From positions 1 through 38,846 of the forward strand of contig JADKKC010000045.1 in assembly GCA_016720685.1 (NCBI GenBank): DNA of 38,846 nt, read 5' to 3'. The number at the start of each line of letters is the position of its first letter. The first letter of the stretch is position 1. Position numbers and translations under genes: made by a program. Positions 37,920 through 38,846 of this stretch are shown here, in pieces. This stretch comes from Zoogloea sp. (lineage in GTDB: Bacteria; Pseudomonadota; Gammaproteobacteria; Burkholderiales; Rhodocyclaceae). The notes below the pieces were generated by a model. It ran no database searches. It saw only the letters and a program-made list of their open reading frames with translations, and was not told where the DNA came from.

Positions 37920-37984
37920 GGTGAGCCTCCACCACCACCGGCCCGACTGGGCACCGGCACTCGTTTGCGAGAAGTGCGTTGCAT
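37916..37984 (-). CDS. 22-residue peptide with strong Shine-Dalgarno, overlapping csy1 start
   Basis: The ATG at 37984 has GGGGAGGATTGAA immediately upstream, the best ribosome-binding site in the island. It encodes a basic, Gly-rich peptide (MQRTSRKRVPVPSR, then GGGGGSP). It ends in TGA overlapping the csy1 GTG start (GTGA). It may deliver ribosomes to csy1 by translational coupling, or be a remnant of an upstream reading frame displaced by the MntA-HepT insertion. No known peptide family was recognised. Confidence 0.45.
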   Translation of the reverse strand: MQRTSRKRVPVPSRAGGGGGSP

Positions 37985-38009
37985 TTCAATCCTCCCCTTG
38001 ATCAAATGT

Positions 38010-38031
38010 GTTTGTGCAAACCTGTGTTTGC
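38010..38031. promoter_or_regulatory. Inverted-repeat operator candidate between csy1 and mntA
   Basis: GTTTG-TG-CAAAC is followed by CTGT and GTTTGC, giving two overlapping inverted repeats (5-bp and perfect 6-bp arms), 20-42 bp before the mntA start in the divergent region. The position suits autoregulation of the toxin-antitoxin pair and could also affect csy1. Confidence 0.45.
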
Positions 38032-38051
38032 CTCTGCTGCGTGATCCAACG

Positions 38052-38342
38052 ATGAAACCTTCCCATGCCCTCCATCTGAACAGTCGGGCCGTCCTCGAGG
38101 CGGCGCTGCGATTCCACGTCAGCAACCCAAGAGTGTTTGGCTCGGTATTGCGCGGAACGGACGAGGACGACAGTGACCTTGATCTGCTGGTCGACCCGTC
38201 GCCGGAAACCACCCTCTTCGATCTGGGTGGCTTGCAGGTCGAACTGGAAGCCTTGCTGGGTGTGCCGGTGGATGTACTCACACCGGGCGATCTGCCGGCC
38301 CGGTTCCGGGCGCAGGTTCTGGCCGAAGCGAGGCCGGTGTGA
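38052..38342 (+). CDS. mntA: MNT-family nucleotidyltransferase antitoxin (MntA-type)
   Basis: A 96-residue minimal nucleotidyltransferase. It carries the diagnostic GSX10DXD motif (FGSVLRGTDEDDSDLDLLVD, about residues 29-48). Known MntA antitoxins transfer AMP to a Tyr of the HEPN toxin and so silence it. The ATG at 38052 is preferred over an upstream frame extension because the family is about 95-100 residues. The stop overlaps the hepT GTG start. It faces away from csy1, with a 132-bp shared region holding an inverted repeat. Confidence 0.9.
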   Translation: MKPSHALHLNSRAVLEAALRFHVSNPRVFGSVLRGTDEDDSDLDLLVDPSPETTLFDLGGLQVELEALLGVPVDVLTPGDLPARFRAQVLAEARPV

Positions 38343-38710
38343 CGATTGATCGCCTGCCAGTGTGGCTGGAGCAGATGCATGAGGCAGCCAGCCAGGCCCT
38401 TGCTTACGTCGATGGCATGGACAAGGACGGGTTCGTCGCCGACAAGCGCACGCAGCAGGCTGTCGTCCTGAATCTGCTGGTTATCGGCGAGCTCGCCGCG
38501 AAGCTGATCGAACAGCGCGGCGACTTTGTGACGGAACATCCCAGGATTGCCTGGGCCAGCATGAAAGGCATGCGCAACCGGATTGCCCACGGTTACTTTG
38601 AGTTGGATATCGGGGTGGTGTGGGAAACCGTGCAACGGGCTCTGCCCGATCTGCTGGTTCACCTGCCCGCCGTGCGAGTTGCCGCCCAAGAGCGACCCGC
38701 CCGCCGCTAA
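38339..38710 (+). CDS. hepT: HEPN-domain RNase toxin (HepT-type)
   Basis: A 123-residue DUF86/HEPN protein. It has the catalytic RX4HXY motif as MRNRIAHGYF (about residues 79-88), including the Tyr that MntA adenylylates. An N-terminal helix precedes VLNLLVIGELAAKLIEQRG, the family helical core. HepT toxins cleave tRNA or mRNA. The GTG start overlaps the mntA stop, and gene order antitoxin-toxin is usual for this class. It ends 24 bp before the convergent cas2-3 3' end. Confidence 0.9.
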   Translation: MTIDRLPVWLEQMHEAASQALAYVDGMDKDGFVADKRTQQAVVLNLLVIGELAAKLIEQRGDFVTEHPRIAWASMKGMRNRIAHGYFELDIGVVWETVQRALPDLLVHLPAVRVAAQERPARR

Positions 38711-38733
38711 ACCAAAACCTCTGCCGCGTCTCA

Positions 38734-38846
38734 TCATCTTTCCTCGGTAAAACCCAACGCAGGATGGAATCGCCATCCCTGTTCGCGGTCGGGCAGGCTG
38801 ACCGTGCCGTAGCGTTGGGCACAAGCCAGCAGCGACATCTCCAGGA
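38734..38846 (-). CDS. 3' end of a gene, probably type I-F cas2-3 (Cas3), cut by window end
   Basis: The minus-strand frame entering at the window edge reads LEMSLLACAQRYGTVSLPD then REQGWRFHPALGFTEER before TGA at 38734. Position (next gene upstream of csy1 in the cas operon) and style fit the C-terminus of the type I-F Cas2-3 fusion. Only 36 residues are visible, so the identification is tentative. It is separated from csy1 by the inverted MntA-HepT pair. Confidence 0.55.
   Translation of the reverse strand, partial: LEMSLLACAQRYGTVSLPDREQGWRFHPALGFTEER

Noticed and set aside
37916..38824. 302-codon open frame on the minus strand across mntA and hepT
   Set aside because: It is antisense to two genes with full catalytic motifs and its residues look random (Ser/Arg-rich). 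Only its last 22 codons, with their own strong ribosome-binding site, are kept as a possible peptide.

Overview
The window is GC-rich bacterial chromosome with tightly packed genes, many overlapping by 4 bp (ATGA or GTGA). The gene families point to a Gram-negative betaproteobacterium, most likely of the Rhodocyclales/Zoogloeaceae type. The evidence is the DUF2782 and LOG-family genes beside polA, dapF next to a DUF484 gene, the DUF2242 lipoprotein, type II QueF and the 67-kDa SppA. The exact genus cannot be read from the sequence. No rRNA, tRNA or insertion sequence was recognised.

Layout. 1-1923 (minus): an O-antigen-ligase-like membrane protein cut by the window edge and broken by one frameshift. 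2079-5823 (plus): UbiA-type prenyltransferase, HAD hydrolase, small secreted protein, glutathione S-transferase, ruvA and a hotdog (DUF4442) protein. 5827-8840 (minus): a two-gene module of a P-loop ATPase and a TPR protein with six near-identical 123-bp repeats, lying between ruvA and ruvB. 8988-11104 (plus): AI-2E-family permease and ruvB. 11138-15025 (minus): winged-helix regulator, rlmI, DUF484, dapF and a CoA-binding protein. 15109-20012 (plus): sppA, a frameshifted CpdB-like periplasmic nucleotidase and a Sel1-repeat protein. 20028-21142 (minus): DUF2782 and LOG proteins. 21202-28785 (plus): polA, DUF2242 lipoprotein, lytic transglycosylase, queF, murB, a helical protein with a CheZ-like motif and a cupin. 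28845-30986: alpha/beta hydrolase (minus), antibiotic-biosynthesis-monooxygenase-fold protein (plus), a hypothetical (plus) and an unlisted 54-residue membrane protein (minus).

31044-38846 is a type I-F CRISPR-Cas island on the minus strand. From right to left it holds the 3' end of a gene read tentatively as cas2-3, csy1 (cas8f), csy2 (cas5f), csy3 (cas7f), cas6f, a leader and an array of 47 full repeats plus one half-degenerate terminal repeat. A MntA-HepT (MNT/HEPN) toxin-antitoxin pair is inserted in the opposite orientation between cas2-3 and csy1. csy1, csy2 and csy3 each carry a one-base frameshift at a homopolymer, and csy1 also has a nonsense codon; cas6f is intact. The eleven newest spacers are mostly 20-30 nt instead of 32, which is unusual.

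Points that most deserve a second look: the MntA-HepT insertion inside the cas operon; the contrast between short new spacers and regular old ones; the ATPase/TPR repeat module between ruvA and ruvB; and whether the homopolymer frameshifts (six in the window) are real gene decay or consensus errors.
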